Positions 8,742 to 17,040 of a stretch of 64,000 nucleotides of DNA are shown piece after piece. A model generated the notes under the pieces. The model did no database searches, was not told the DNA's origin, and saw nothing but the letters and a program-made list of their open reading frames with translations. Every line of letters begins with the position of its first letter. The stretch's first letter is position 1. The position numbers were made by a program, and so were the translations under genes. This stretch comes from Vreelandella glaciei (GTDB lineage Bacteria > Pseudomonadota > Gammaproteobacteria > Pseudomonadales > Halomonadaceae): positions 124,001 through 188,000 of the forward strand of contig NZ_JACCDE010000004.1 in assembly GCF_013415125.1 (NCBI RefSeq), written 5' to 3'.

Positions 8742-9060
8742 CGCTTACCTCAACCAGCCTAGTAGACAGCTGTTCGCGTTAGGTAGGGCGCTCCACTTCA
8801 CCTTTATCTAGCTACTATAAAAGATAATAACTTAGTGGACGCTTTTCACGATGACAATCACGCTTGCTACCATTGTCGCCGATGATGGGTTGGACGATCT
8901 TGAGCTACTGGCGATTTACCCAGGTCAGCAACTAACTCACATACCTTTATCAATAAGGTAGCCCCAAGTACTGAAGTTGTTCTATGAGCCTCGGTAAATT
9001 ATAGATAGCTCCGATAACAAGCGATATAGATTGTTTGAGCGAACTTGACTGGATGACAAA
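8742..9060. other. Left flank of the KAP insert, no intact gene
   Basis: About 320 nt. The first part has host-like composition and holds a 36-codon truncated frame (8851-8961); from about 8930 the sequence becomes A+T-richer like the KAP gene, so the insert boundary probably lies there. A weak promoter-like TATAAAAGATAATAA stretch occurs at 8815-8830. No integrase or tRNA gene is present. Confidence 0.5.
8851..8961 (+). pseudogene. Possible truncated 5' gene fragment, 36 codons
   Basis: A frame beginning MTITLATIVADDGLDD with host-like codon use ends in TAG just where the base composition shifts to A+T-rich. No ribosome site is obvious. I do not recognise the protein. It looks like the 5' stub of a gene interrupted when the KAP segment arrived, but it may simply be a chance frame. 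Confidence 0.3.
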
Positions 9061-11268
9061 ATGACAACGCAATTGGACTCTGATCGAGCACTGGAGAACG
9101 AAACAAAGGACAAATTTGGTTTTGCTGGTATGGCAGAGAGGCTGGCTCCTTCACTCGTTGAGGCATCGAAAGGTGATGGCATAGTCATTGGATTGGAGGG
9201 GAAGTGGGGTTCAGGTAAGACTTCGCTTCTAAATTTTCTTCGGCATGAGCTTGTTGCCGCTCAAGATGAGGAAATTTATACCATCACAATTGCCCCTTGG
9301 TTAAATGGAGATACATCATCATTAGTAGCTTCATTGTTGGAGCCGATGAGTGGGATATTAAATAAGAAAGAATATGAGATAGCTCAAGCTCATAGCGGGC
9401 AGGCCAGAGAAACAAGGGAAAGGATGGCTGAAGTCAGTCAATTGCTCCGTAACTACGGCCCAAAGACAGCGCGAAGAGCCGCATCAATTGCAAATGTTGT
9501 AGGGTACCTTGTCCCAGGAGCTCAGCTTGTTGGCGGTGCGCTTGAAGCAGGTGCAAACGCGGCAGAACAGGTGTTGCCGACAGAAAAGACACCTTCAGAA
9601 CTAAAGCAAGAAATAGGGCAAAAAATCCGAGATTTGGATATTGGGTTTGTTGTCATCCTAGATGATCTTGATCGTCTTGAACCGGCACAAGCAGTTGAGG
9701 TAGTGCGCTTAGTTCGTTCTGTCGCTGATTTTCCAAGAGTTGCTTATTTAATGTGCTATGACCGGGAAGTATTGGCACAAGCACTTAAAACCGGCCTGAA
9801 AATAGATGATGGTGATCTTTTCTTACAAAAAATTGTGCAACTCACATTCAGTATACCACTTCCAGAGCCATTTGATCTTCGAACACAATTCTTAGAGGAA
9901 GCGCAATTAATCTATGAAGAAGTGATGGGTAACAAGATCGCAGGTGAGTTACTTGTTGACTTGAAAACTGCTGTTGACCGGCAAGGAAGCAAGCTATCTA
10001 CTCCACGTGAAGTAAAGCTCGCTCTGAACGGTATTCGTTTTGTGTTTCCTCAGATTAAAGACGATGTATATTTTCCTGATTTCTGTCGCCTACATTTGAT
10101 CAAAACTACACATTATAAATTGTATCAATGGTTGGAGTCATACCTGTCTGTACGTTCAGTTTTAGTGACCGGTGATGCAACTGTTGCAAGTGATGAAAGA
10201 GCTGAAATGGGTAAAGTTCTAAAAAAACTTTTACCGTCAGAGGGCGTTGGTTCAGCTCAGTCAATTTGGAGCTTGCAACGATTTGTTCCCGGTGTGTCTA
10301 ACCAAAAAAAGCCTGAAGAGAGTGTTTTTAATCGAGCTGGCACCATGTCGGTTTCAAAGACCATAAGCTTAAAAAGGCTAGGTAGCCCGCTACATTATAG
10401 GTTTTATTTCGCTCTCACTGGCCCAAAGACTGTCATGTCTGATAATGATTTCAATAGCCTTTTAGAGTTGGCAAGATCTGATGTTGAAAAACTGGTATCA
10501 CGCCTTTCTGAAGAAGTTGAAAAACGGCGGGGCTCTGGTAAAACTTGGTTTGAGCATGTGTTAGATAGACTGGATGATGGGTGCATATCAAATCTTGATG
10601 AGAAGCAGTTGGAGGGGTTCCTTCTAGCATTTGCCGATATGATGGACACTGCAATTTCTGTTGGGAATAATCAAGATTTCTTCTTTGTTACAGTAGATCA
10701 GGCCGCTGATTCTGCTGCACAGTGTTGTCTTAGTCGGTTACAAGTCTTAAACCCTGATAAGCAAGCTGAAACTGTTCGAAAAATCGCAAGTGACGGAAAA
10801 GCCATAAACTGGTTAGTTGGCTATTTTTTTCGAAACCAGCTTTTTCGCCACGGTAAGGTAGGCGATAAGGCTGAGCATCCAGATCAATGGGAAATTTCGG
10901 AAAAGGTGCTTGATCAAGCAATCGAAATTCTGAGAGAGCGCGTTCGTCAGCCAGATATTAAAGAGATCATACCAAGCTTGCCTGATGTTTCAGCCTATCT
11001 ATATGGCTGGATTAACATATCTGAAAATGATGATGCCGTCGCGTGGGTACAAAAATACTGCGAAAGTGACGAAGGATTTCTCAAAATTTTGGATCACCTT
11101 AGAGGCTGGGCGATGAGTGATAGGGTTTATTATCCTCTGTCAGCCGAATCCGTTTCACGATTTCTTGACTGGAACGAAACCACTATGCGTTTGAAACAGT
11201 TGAAAGATGGTGAATTCAGTGAAAAAGTTGCTGAGCTGGAAATGGCAATTAAGCAGTCCCGACACTAA
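9061..11268 (+). CDS. KAP-family P-loop NTPase, solitary
   Basis: 735-residue STAND/AAA-like NTPase of the KAP family. Walker A is GKWGSGKT at residues 47-54 (the WGSGK form is typical of KAP), Walker B is FVVILDDLDRL with Asp201-Asp202, and a sensor-like region around VAYLMCYDRE follows. Residues about 140-180 are small and hydrophobic (GYLVPGAQLVGGALEAG), a plausible site for the membrane-associating insert found in many KAP proteins. The C-terminal half (about 380-735) has no recognised domain. Family knowledge: F-plasmid PifA, a KAP protein, blocks phage T7. G+C (about 43-45% by eye) and codon use differ sharply from both neighbours, indicating transfer. No partner gene is seen. Confidence 0.85.
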   Translation: MTTQLDSDRALENETKDKFGFAGMAERLAPSLVEASKGDGIVIGLEGKWGSGKTSLLNFLRHELVAAQDEEIYTITIAPWLNGDTSSLVASLLEPMSGILNKKEYEIAQAHSGQARETRERMAEVSQLLRNYGPKTARRAASIANVVGYLVPGAQLVGGALEAGANAAEQVLPTEKTPSELKQEIGQKIRDLDIGFVVILDDLDRLEPAQAVEVVRLVRSVADFPRVAYLMCYDREVLAQALKTGLKIDDGDLFLQKIVQLTFSIPLPEPFDLRTQFLEEAQLIYEEVMGNKIAGELLVDLKTAVDRQGSKLSTPREVKLALNGIRFVFPQIKDDVYFPDFCRLHLIKTTHYKLYQWLESYLSVRSVLVTGDATVASDERAEMGKVLKKLLPSEGVGSAQSIWSLQRFVPGVSNQKKPEESVFNRAGTMSVSKTISLKRLGSPLHYRFYFALTGPKTVMSDNDFNSLLELARSDVEKLVSRLSEEVEKRRGSGKTWFEHVLDRLDDGCISNLDEKQLEGFLLAFADMMDTAISVGNNQDFFFVTVDQAADSAAQCCLSRLQVLNPDKQAETVRKIASDGKAINWLVGYFFRNQLFRHGKVGDKAEHPDQWEISEKVLDQAIEILRERVRQPDIKEIIPSLPDVSAYLYGWINISENDDAVAWVQKYCESDEGFLKILDHLRGWAMSDRVYYPLSAESVSRFLDWNETTMRLKQLKDGEFSEKVAELEMAIKQSRH

Positions 11269-11295
11269 TTTCTAACTTATACGTTCAATTGATGT

Positions 11296-11358
11296 TACTG
11301 CGAAGCCTGCATTGCCGCATGGTTAAAAACGCGGTTTGATATCCTGAATTCATTTTAA
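11296..11358 (+). pseudogene. 3' remnant resembling the Cof-type HAD gene
   Basis: Twenty codons ending in TAA read CEACIAAWLKTRF near the end, closely matching the C terminus of the HAD protein at 7944-8741 (GEAAVAEWLKKRF). About 32 of 45 aligned bases agree. The frame is closed immediately upstream by TGA, so only the tail survives. It may be the tail of a tandem HAD paralogue replaced by the KAP segment, or a diverged attachment-site duplication made when the segment integrated at the 3' end of the HAD gene. Confidence 0.6.
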
Positions 11359-11465
11359 ATTGCGACACTAATGCAACCTTGGTCGTAGCGGTATTGCTAC
11401 TGCCTAGCCCCTCGACCATCATCAAGGCCCAATAAAGACAACAATGTAGGGCTGAACCCGCTGCG

Positions 11466-12191
11466 ATGACGACAACCCCTGCTACTTTGATTGTGGTCGA
11501 CGATGACCCGGAAATTTGTGAACTGCTCGCTGACTACCTGGGGCGGCACGGTTACCGGGTATTGACGGCGGATGGTGCCCAAGCGCTGCATTCGCGGCGC
11601 GCTGAACACGCCCCCGACTTGCTGATTGTCGATTTAATGCTCCCCGGTGACGACGGCTTTACCATCTGCCGCGACGTTAGAAAGCACAGCGAAGTGCCGA
11701 TTATCATGTTGACCGCCAGCGCCGATGAGACCGACCGTATTCTAGGCCTTGAGCTAGGTGCGGATGACTACTTGGGTAAACCATTTAATCCCCGCGAATT
11801 GCTGGCGCGCATCAAAGCGGTACTGCGCCGCACTCGCAGCGCTCCGCCAGCGTTGCCAGCGGGGCAGGCGCGCTGGGTCAGTTTTGGCAGTTGGCAGCTC
11901 GACCGTATGACCCGCGAGCTGATTGATTTGCAAGGCGAGCGCGCCGCGCTTTCTGGGGCTGATTTTCAGCTACTGCAGGTGTTTTTAGAGCACCCGGCCA
12001 AGGTACTCACCCGGGATGATCTCTACGCGCTTACCCGGGGGCGTGACGCGCCGCCGCTTGACCGCTCCATTGATGTTCATGTTTGTCGCCTGCGCCAACG
12101 GCTGGGTGAAGATGCTCAGCACTCGCAGCTGATTCGTACGGTGCGTGGCGCGGGCTACGTATTAACCGCCCAGGTCGATGCATTAACGTGA
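11466..12191 (+). CDS. gltR: OmpR-family response regulator, GltR-like
   Basis: Cytoplasmic DNA-binding regulator of 241 residues. Receiver domain (1-120): acidic pair Asp12-Asp13, phospho-acceptor Asp56 in VDLMLP, Thr/Ser in MLTAS, Lys105 in GKPF. The C-terminal winged helix (about 140-235) carries DRSIDVHVCRLRQRLGE and IRTVRGAGYVL. It overlaps the sensor kinase by 4 nt (GTGA). With the kinase and a sugar ABC importer immediately downstream, the cluster has the order of Pseudomonas gltR-gtrS-gtsABCD, where the pair controls glucose uptake. The symbol rests on that synteny. The ribosome site is weak. Confidence 0.8.
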   Translation: MTTTPATLIVVDDDPEICELLADYLGRHGYRVLTADGAQALHSRRAEHAPDLLIVDLMLPGDDGFTICRDVRKHSEVPIIMLTASADETDRILGLELGADDYLGKPFNPRELLARIKAVLRRTRSAPPALPAGQARWVSFGSWQLDRMTRELIDLQGERAALSGADFQLLQVFLEHPAKVLTRDDLYALTRGRDAPPLDRSIDVHVCRLRQRLGEDAQHSQLIRTVRGAGYVLTAQVDALT

Positions 12192-13699
12192 GACGCGTGG
12201 AGTGGGCAACCATTCGTCGACGCTTATCCCGACGAGCTGCCCGCTGGCTGCCGGCTTCGCTGCGCGGGCGCTTTGTGATCATCATGATCGCCGGAGTGCT
12301 GGTCGCCCAAGGGGCCAGTTACGCGATCTGGACTTCTCAGGTGCGCTCCAGCCATTTGGCTCAGTTGGATGAACTGTCCACCAATATGGCGTTTAGCATC
12401 GCCTCCACCATGAAGTTTTTCCGCTCGCTGCCCGTCGACTACCGCCACATCGTGCTCGATCAGCTGCGTAATATGGGCGGCACACGTTTTTTCGTCAGCG
12501 TTAACGAGCGCAGGCTCACTATCGACGATATCGGCTCGGGGCCGGAAAAAGAGGTGGTGGTAAACAACGTGCGTTCGGTGCTCACCCAGCAGCTCAATAT
12601 TGACGACGTGATTGTCGAATTCTCCCGCCCGGAAAACCTGCGGGTGCTGAATAACGAAGTGCTGCTTTACGACCTGCCGCCCCGCTGGGGGCAGCACAGC
12701 CTGCTGATGGAGCCACTCTCCCCACCGATTTTAGTGGTTCAACTGGAGCTTGCCCCGGACACCTGGCTGTATGTCGCCACGCTGCTAGGCGTACCGGATA
12801 TTTTCAGCGGCTATCGCTGGCTTTCTGAGGAGCGTTTGCTGGTCGGGTTACTGGTGCTGCTGAGTGTGCTGGCGCTTTCGCTATTGGGCATAACCAGCGT
12901 GACCCGGCCATTGGCGCGGCTTTCACGGGCAGCGAATCAGTTGGGCGATGATTTGGATATGCCGCCGCTAAAAGAGAGCGGCCCCAAAGAGGTCGCTGCC
13001 ACTGCGGCGGCGTTCAACCGTATGCAGCGGCGCATCCGCGAGCAGATTGAGGAGCGCGAGCGGCTGTTTTCGGCGATTTCCCATGATTTAAAGACCCCCT
13101 TAACCCGCATGCGCCTGCGCGCTGAAATGCTCGAAGACGACTATCAGCGCGAGCGTTTTTGCGCCTCACTGGATGAGCTGGATAGTTTGGTTAAAGGCGC
13201 CTTGGCCTCAGTGAAAGGCTTGGATCTGCACGAAGAGCCCGCGCCCGTTGATCTAACGAACATGGTCGAAGAGCTGGCCGAGGAGCTTAGCCTTCAAGGC
13301 GGTAAGGTCACTATCGAGACTAAAAGCGGTAACCCTATTCCACCGCTGATTGCCAAACCGCTGGCGCTTAAGCGCTGCCTGGCAAACCTGCTTGAGAACG
13401 CGGTGTTCTATGGAAAGCAGGCCGATGTGCAGCTAATCGATCACGGCAATGTTGTCACCATGCGTATTCGTGACCACGGCCCAGGTATACCCGAAGAGCA
13501 GCTGGGGCGGGTGTTTTCGCCCTTTGTGCGCTTAGAACCCTCACGCAGTCGACATACTGGTGGTAGTGGCCTCGGGTTGGGCATTGCCCGGCATATTGCC
13601 CGTGCCCATGGCGGCGATATCACGCTCGCCAACCATGCTGATGGTGGGCTGGTGGTGACTCTCTCGCTACCCCGCCAGGAAACTATTACAGGTTTGTAA
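12188..13699 (+). CDS. gtrS: Sensor histidine kinase, GtrS-like
   Basis: Inner-membrane kinase of 503 residues beginning with GTG, overlapping the regulator's stop codon. Two membrane segments (about 29-48 and 217-238) bracket a periplasmic sensor domain of about 165 residues; then HAMP, the dimerisation H-box FSAISHDLKTPLTRMR with His299, N-box LLENAVFYGK, and G boxes DHGPGIPEE and GGSGLGLGIA. Pseudomonas GtrS senses 2-ketogluconate and 6-phosphogluconate; whether this protein does is inference. It phosphorylates the adjacent regulator and probably controls the gts genes that start 110 nt downstream. Confidence 0.82.
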   Translation: MRRVEWATIRRRLSRRAARWLPASLRGRFVIIMIAGVLVAQGASYAIWTSQVRSSHLAQLDELSTNMAFSIASTMKFFRSLPVDYRHIVLDQLRNMGGTRFFVSVNERRLTIDDIGSGPEKEVVVNNVRSVLTQQLNIDDVIVEFSRPENLRVLNNEVLLYDLPPRWGQHSLLMEPLSPPILVVQLELAPDTWLYVATLLGVPDIFSGYRWLSEERLLVGLLVLLSVLALSLLGITSVTRPLARLSRAANQLGDDLDMPPLKESGPKEVAATAAAFNRMQRRIREQIEERERLFSAISHDLKTPLTRMRLRAEMLEDDYQRERFCASLDELDSLVKGALASVKGLDLHEEPAPVDLTNMVEELAEELSLQGGKVTIETKSGNPIPPLIAKPLALKRCLANLLENAVFYGKQADVQLIDHGNVVTMRIRDHGPGIPEEQLGRVFSPFVRLEPSRSRHTGGSGLGLGIARHIARAHGGDITLANHADGGLVVTLSLPRQETITGL

Positions 13700-13757
13700 T
13701 AAAACCCCAACACTATGCAGTACTCGGTAACTCCCGTTGACGCACACCTTGGCGTAA

Positions 13758-13784
13758 CCTCTTGGATGTCGCACGTCCGAGAGG
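13758..13784 (+). promoter_or_regulatory. Leader stem-loop before gtsA
   Basis: An 11-bp stem (with two G-U pairs) between CCTCTTGGATG and CGTCCGAGAGG closes a 5-nt loop. It ends 14 nt before the gtsA ribosome site. There is no U tract, so it is not a classical terminator; it could stabilise the gtsA message or position regulators. Confidence 0.45.
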
Positions 13785-13786
13785 AC

Positions 13787-13794
13787 AATAACAA
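13787..13794 (+). promoter_or_regulatory. CA-motif (possible Crc/Hfq site) before gtsA
   Basis: The bases AATAACAA fit the AAYAAYAA catabolite-activity motif that Hfq and Crc bind in pseudomonads, and sit directly upstream of the ribosome site (AAGGAG at 13798-13803) of a sugar-uptake gene, the usual position for translational repression. The match is short, so chance is possible. Confidence 0.4.
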
Positions 13795-13810
13795 TATAAG
13801 GAGTGACTCC

Positions 13811-15070
13811 ATGTCGACGTTTAAGAAGACAACCCTCGTGCTTGCTCTGGCAGGAGCCTCGCTCGCCAGTACCGCCCAGGCCAATGAAGTCGAAGTGCTG
13901 CACTGGTGGACGTCCGGTGGTGAAGCTCGCGCTGCCAACGTGCTTAAAGAGTTAATGGAAGCTGAAGGCTACGGCTGGCAGGACTTTGCCGTGGCCGGTG
14001 GCGGCGGAGAAACCGCCATGACGGTGCTTAAATCCCGTGCCATGTCGGGCAACCCACCCTCCGCCGCCCAAATCAAAGGCCCCGAAATTCAGGAGTGGGG
14101 TGAGCTTGGCCTGCTCGGTGACCTGAACGGCGTTGCCGAGGCGGAAGGCTGGGATGAACTGCTGCCGGAAGTCGTGGCCGATATCATGCGTCACGACGGC
14201 CAATACGTAGCGGTCCCCGTCAACGTGCACCGGGTAAACTGGTTGTGGGCTAACCCGGAAGTGCTGGAAGCGGCAGGGGTAGAGATGCCCACCACGCTGG
14301 ATGAGCTATTCGAGGCAGGCGAGGCGATCCGCGAAGCGGGCTTCGTACCGTTGGCTCACGGCGGTCAAGCTTGGCAGGACGCGACCGTATTTGAAAGCGT
14401 GCTGCTGGGTGGCCAGGGCAGCGAGTTTTACCAGCAGGCATTGGTAGATTTGGATCCTGAAGCCCTGGGTGGTGAACAAATGATCGATGCCCTTGAAGAC
14501 TTCAAGCGTATGCGCGAGCTGATGGATGAGGGTATGTCCGGTCGCGATTGGAACATTGCCACTGCGATGGTGATTGAGGGAGTGGCCGGCTTTCAGCTGA
14601 TGGGCGATTGGGCAAAAGGTGAGTTCACCGCGGCAGGGCTGACCGCCGGCGAAGATTACCTCTGTGCTGCAGCGCCGGGCACCGAAGATGCGTTCACCTT
14701 CAACATCGATAGCCTGGCCATGTTCCGGGTCACCGACGACGAAGAGCGCGAAGCGCAGCAAGCGTTAGCCCGACTAGTGCTTGAGCCTACCTTCCAAGAG
14801 GCGTTTAACCTTGCCAAGGGCTCAATTCCTGCGCGGCCTGATCTGGACATGAGCGAATTCGATAACTGTGCCCAGCAGTCGTTGGCTGATTTCCAGCGCA
14901 CCGCCGAAGAGGGTGGCCTAGTTCCGAGTATGGCTCACGGTATGGCCGTACGCGCGGATATTCAGGGCGCCATTTTTGACGTGGTGACTAACTACTTCAA
15001 CGACGCCGATATGCCCGCCGAAGAAGCGGCAGAACGTATGGTGAGCGCCGCCGAAGCGGCCACTTTCTAG
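13811..15070 (+). CDS. gtsA: Sugar (glucose-type) ABC transporter substrate-binding protein
   Basis: 419-residue periplasmic solute-binding protein of family 1. A signal peptide (MSTFKKTTLVLALAGASLA..) is cleaved after the AQA near residue 24; the mature chain starts NEVEVLHWWTSGGE, characteristic of glucose/mannose-binding GtsA proteins, and WKLN-type loops are replaced by FQLMGDWAKGEF. Start: ATG 13811 has AAGGAG seven nt upstream and precedes the signal peptide; an in-frame ATG at 13715 would bury it. First gene of gtsABCD. A strong hairpin and tandem repeats separate it from gtsB, consistent with higher expression of the binding protein. Confidence 0.88.
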   Translation: MSTFKKTTLVLALAGASLASTAQANEVEVLHWWTSGGEARAANVLKELMEAEGYGWQDFAVAGGGGETAMTVLKSRAMSGNPPSAAQIKGPEIQEWGELGLLGDLNGVAEAEGWDELLPEVVADIMRHDGQYVAVPVNVHRVNWLWANPEVLEAAGVEMPTTLDELFEAGEAIREAGFVPLAHGGQAWQDATVFESVLLGGQGSEFYQQALVDLDPEALGGEQMIDALEDFKRMRELMDEGMSGRDWNIATAMVIEGVAGFQLMGDWAKGEFTAAGLTAGEDYLCAAAPGTEDAFTFNIDSLAMFRVTDDEEREAQQALARLVLEPTFQEAFNLAKGSIPARPDLDMSEFDNCAQQSLADFQRTAEEGGLVPSMAHGMAVRADIQGAIFDVVTNYFNDADMPAEEAAERMVSAAEAATF

Positions 15071-15096
15071 GCTTTTCTAGCGTTAGCGTTCTCCAG

Positions 15097-15117
15097 GCGC
15101 CGCCGCAACGGCGGCGT
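15097..15117 (+). promoter_or_regulatory. Intercistronic hairpin gtsA-gtsB
   Basis: A perfect 8-bp G+C stem (CGCCGCCG / CAA / CGGCGGCG, extendable by one G-U pair) lies 27 nt after the gtsA stop. No U tract follows, so it should act as a 3' stabiliser or partial terminator, leaving more gtsA than gtsBCD message. Confidence 0.6.
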
Positions 15118-15123
15118 CTATTC

Positions 15124-15186
15124 TGCTTAGCAAGAACACTATTTTGCTTAGTAAGAACATTATGCTGCTTGGCAAGGATACTTCTC
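15124..15186 (+). repeat. Three tandem 21-nt repeats before gtsB
   Basis: Three consecutive 21-nt units start at 15124, 15145 and 15166, each beginning TGCTTRGYAAG. The third ends one nt before the gtsB ATG and carries the AAGG ribosome site, so each copy resembles a degenerate ribosome-binding unit. Units 1 and 2 share 17 of 21 positions. Confidence 0.8.
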
Positions 15187-15187
15187 A

Positions 15188-16132
15188 ATGAGAGATTCCC
15201 TCCCCATGAAAAATACCTCTGCGACGCCTTTAGGGGCTGGCGCTAAGCGGTCGACGCCATCCGGTGGTTTGCAGGCGTGGCTGCCGCGCTTGGTGCTGGC
15301 ACCGTCGGTGGCGATTTCGCTGTTCTTTGTTTACGGCTTCATGCTGTGGACGTTCGTGCTCTCGTTGACCAGCTCGCGCATGCTGCCCAGCTACGACTTT
15401 GTCGGCTTTGGCCAGTATTCACGCCTGATGGCCAATGAGCGCTGGTGGGTAGCCTCGACCAACCTGATGATTTTTGGCGTGCTGTTCGTGTTGATTTGTC
15501 TGGTGATTGGCTCGCTGCTGGCCATTCTGCTTGATCAGAAAATTCGCCAAGAGGGTGCGCTGCGCACGATCTACCTCTATCCCATGGCGCTGTCGTTTAT
15601 CGTGACCGGGGTGGTGTGGAAGTGGCTGCTTAACCCGCAGTTGGGTATTCAGGCCATGGTCCAGGGTTGGGGCTTTGAATCGTTTCGCTTTGATTGGATC
15701 ACTAACCCGGACATGGCGATTTATACCCTGGTGATTGCCGCCGTATGGCAGGCGTCAGGCTTTGTGATGGCACTCTTTTTAGCCGGCCTGCGGGGCATCG
15801 ACGACAGTATTGTGAAAGCGGCCCAGCTGGATGGTGCCAGCCTGCCGAGGATTTATTGGCGCGTTGTGATGCCGTGCCTGCGTCCGGTCGTGTTTAGCGC
15901 CGTGATGATTTTGGCCCATATTGCGATTAAGAGCTTTGACCTGGTCGTCGCGCTCACCGGCGGCGGGCCTGGCTACGCCACCGATCTACCCGCCACCTTT
16001 ATGTATGCCCATGCGTTTACCCGGGCGCAGATAGGGTTGGGCTCTGCCAGCGCCATGCTGATGTTGGGCGGCGTGTTGGCGATTTTGATTCCTTATCTCT
16101 ACTCCGAATTAAGGAGCCGCAAGCATGGCTAA
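15188..16132 (+). CDS. gtsB: Sugar ABC transporter permease (first)
   Basis: 314-residue inner-membrane permease of the MalF type. About six hydrophobic segments follow a short polar N terminus; the EAA loop that docks the ATPase reads KAAQLDGASLPRIYWRVV, about residues 213-230. The start at 15188 follows AAGG by 9 nt; an ATG six codons later is possible. It overlaps gtsC by 8 nt. It forms the membrane channel with GtsC. Confidence 0.9.
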   Translation: MRDSLPMKNTSATPLGAGAKRSTPSGGLQAWLPRLVLAPSVAISLFFVYGFMLWTFVLSLTSSRMLPSYDFVGFGQYSRLMANERWWVASTNLMIFGVLFVLICLVIGSLLAILLDQKIRQEGALRTIYLYPMALSFIVTGVVWKWLLNPQLGIQAMVQGWGFESFRFDWITNPDMAIYTLVIAAVWQASGFVMALFLAGLRGIDDSIVKAAQLDGASLPRIYWRVVMPCLRPVVFSAVMILAHIAIKSFDLVVALTGGGPGYATDLPATFMYAHAFTRAQIGLGSASAMLMLGGVLAILIPYLYSELRSRKHG

Positions 16133-17003
16133 TGTGATTCGTCGACAGACGCCCGCTGCGCGGCTCGGCCGTGGCCTGCTCTATGGCGTGCTGATACTCG
16201 CCGCGCTGTTCTATATTCTCCCGCTGGTGGTGATGCTGATGACCTCGGTGAAGCCGCTGAGCGAAATCAGCGCCGGGTCGCTGCTCTCATTTCCGCAAAA
16301 TCCCACTTTCGCGCCGTGGACAAAAGCCTGGGGTGAAGCCTGTACCGGCATGCGCTGCGATGGGGTTGGCGGTTACTTCTGGAACTCCTTTGCGATTGTG
16401 ATCCCAGCGGTGCTGATCTCAACCACTATCGGAGCCCTTAACGGCTATGCACTGACCAAATGGCGCTTTAAAGGCTCTGAATTAGTCTTCGCGCTGATGC
16501 TGTTTGGCTGCTTTATTCCTTTTCAGGTGGTGCTGCTGCCCATGGCGCAAACCCTCGGCTGGCTGGGGATCTCCAGCTCCCGAGCGGGGTTGATCCTGGT
16601 TCACGTGGTCTTTGGCATCGCCTTCACCACGCTGTTTTTCCGCAACTTCTACGTGGGTATTCCCAATGAGCTGGTCTCTGCTGCCAAGCTGGATGGTGCC
16701 GGATTCTTCCGCATCTTCTGGCGCATTCTGCTGCCGGTTTCCGCGCCTATCATCGTGGTGTCGGTAATTTGGCAGTTCACCCAAATCTGGAACGACTTTC
16801 TGTTTGGCGTAGCGTTTTCAGCCCACAACACCCAGCCCGTTACCGTGGCGCTTAACAACCTGGTGAATACTTCCACCGGCGTTCGCGAGTACAACGTGGA
16901 TATGGCGGCGGCAATGATTGCCGCGCTGCCTACCCTGGTGGTGTACGTGCTGGCGGGAAAATACTTCGTGCGCGGGCTGACAGCGGGTTCGGTTAAAGGT
17001 TAG
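16125..17003 (+). CDS. gtsC: Sugar ABC transporter permease (second)
   Basis: 292-residue MalG-type inner-membrane permease with about six hydrophobic segments and the EAA loop [18 protein letters not shown] near residues 186-203. The N-terminal [16 protein letters not shown] and C-terminal [15 protein letters not shown] are typical for carbohydrate importers of this class. Its ATG (ribosome site AAGGAGC) lies within the end of gtsB, indicating coupling. Confidence 0.9.
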   Translation: MANVIRRQTPAARLGRGLLYGVLILAALFYILPLVVMLMTSVKPLSEISAGSLLSFPQNPTFAPWTKAWGEACTGMRCDGVGGYFWNSFAIVIPAVLISTTIGALNGYALTKWRFKGSELVFALMLFGCFIPFQVVLLPMAQTLGWLGISSSRAGLILVHVVFGIAFTTLFFRNFYVGIPNELVSAAKLDGAGFFRIFWRILLPVSAPIIVVSVIWQFTQIWNDFLFGVAFSAHNTQPVTVALNNLVNTSTGVREYNVDMAAAMIAALPTLVVYVLAGKYFVRGLTAGSVKG

Positions 17004-17040
17004 TTATTTTAAAAGCCTAACAAAAATAGGGTTCCTTATT

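Noticed and set aside
13715..13810. Upstream extension of gtsA
   Set aside because: It would place 32 polar residues before a clear signal peptide and runs through a stem-loop; ATG 13811 has an ideal ribosome site.
15124..15186. Possible CRISPR-like array before gtsB
   Set aside because: The three 21-nt units are contiguous with no spacers and no cas gene is nearby, so this is a tandem repeat.
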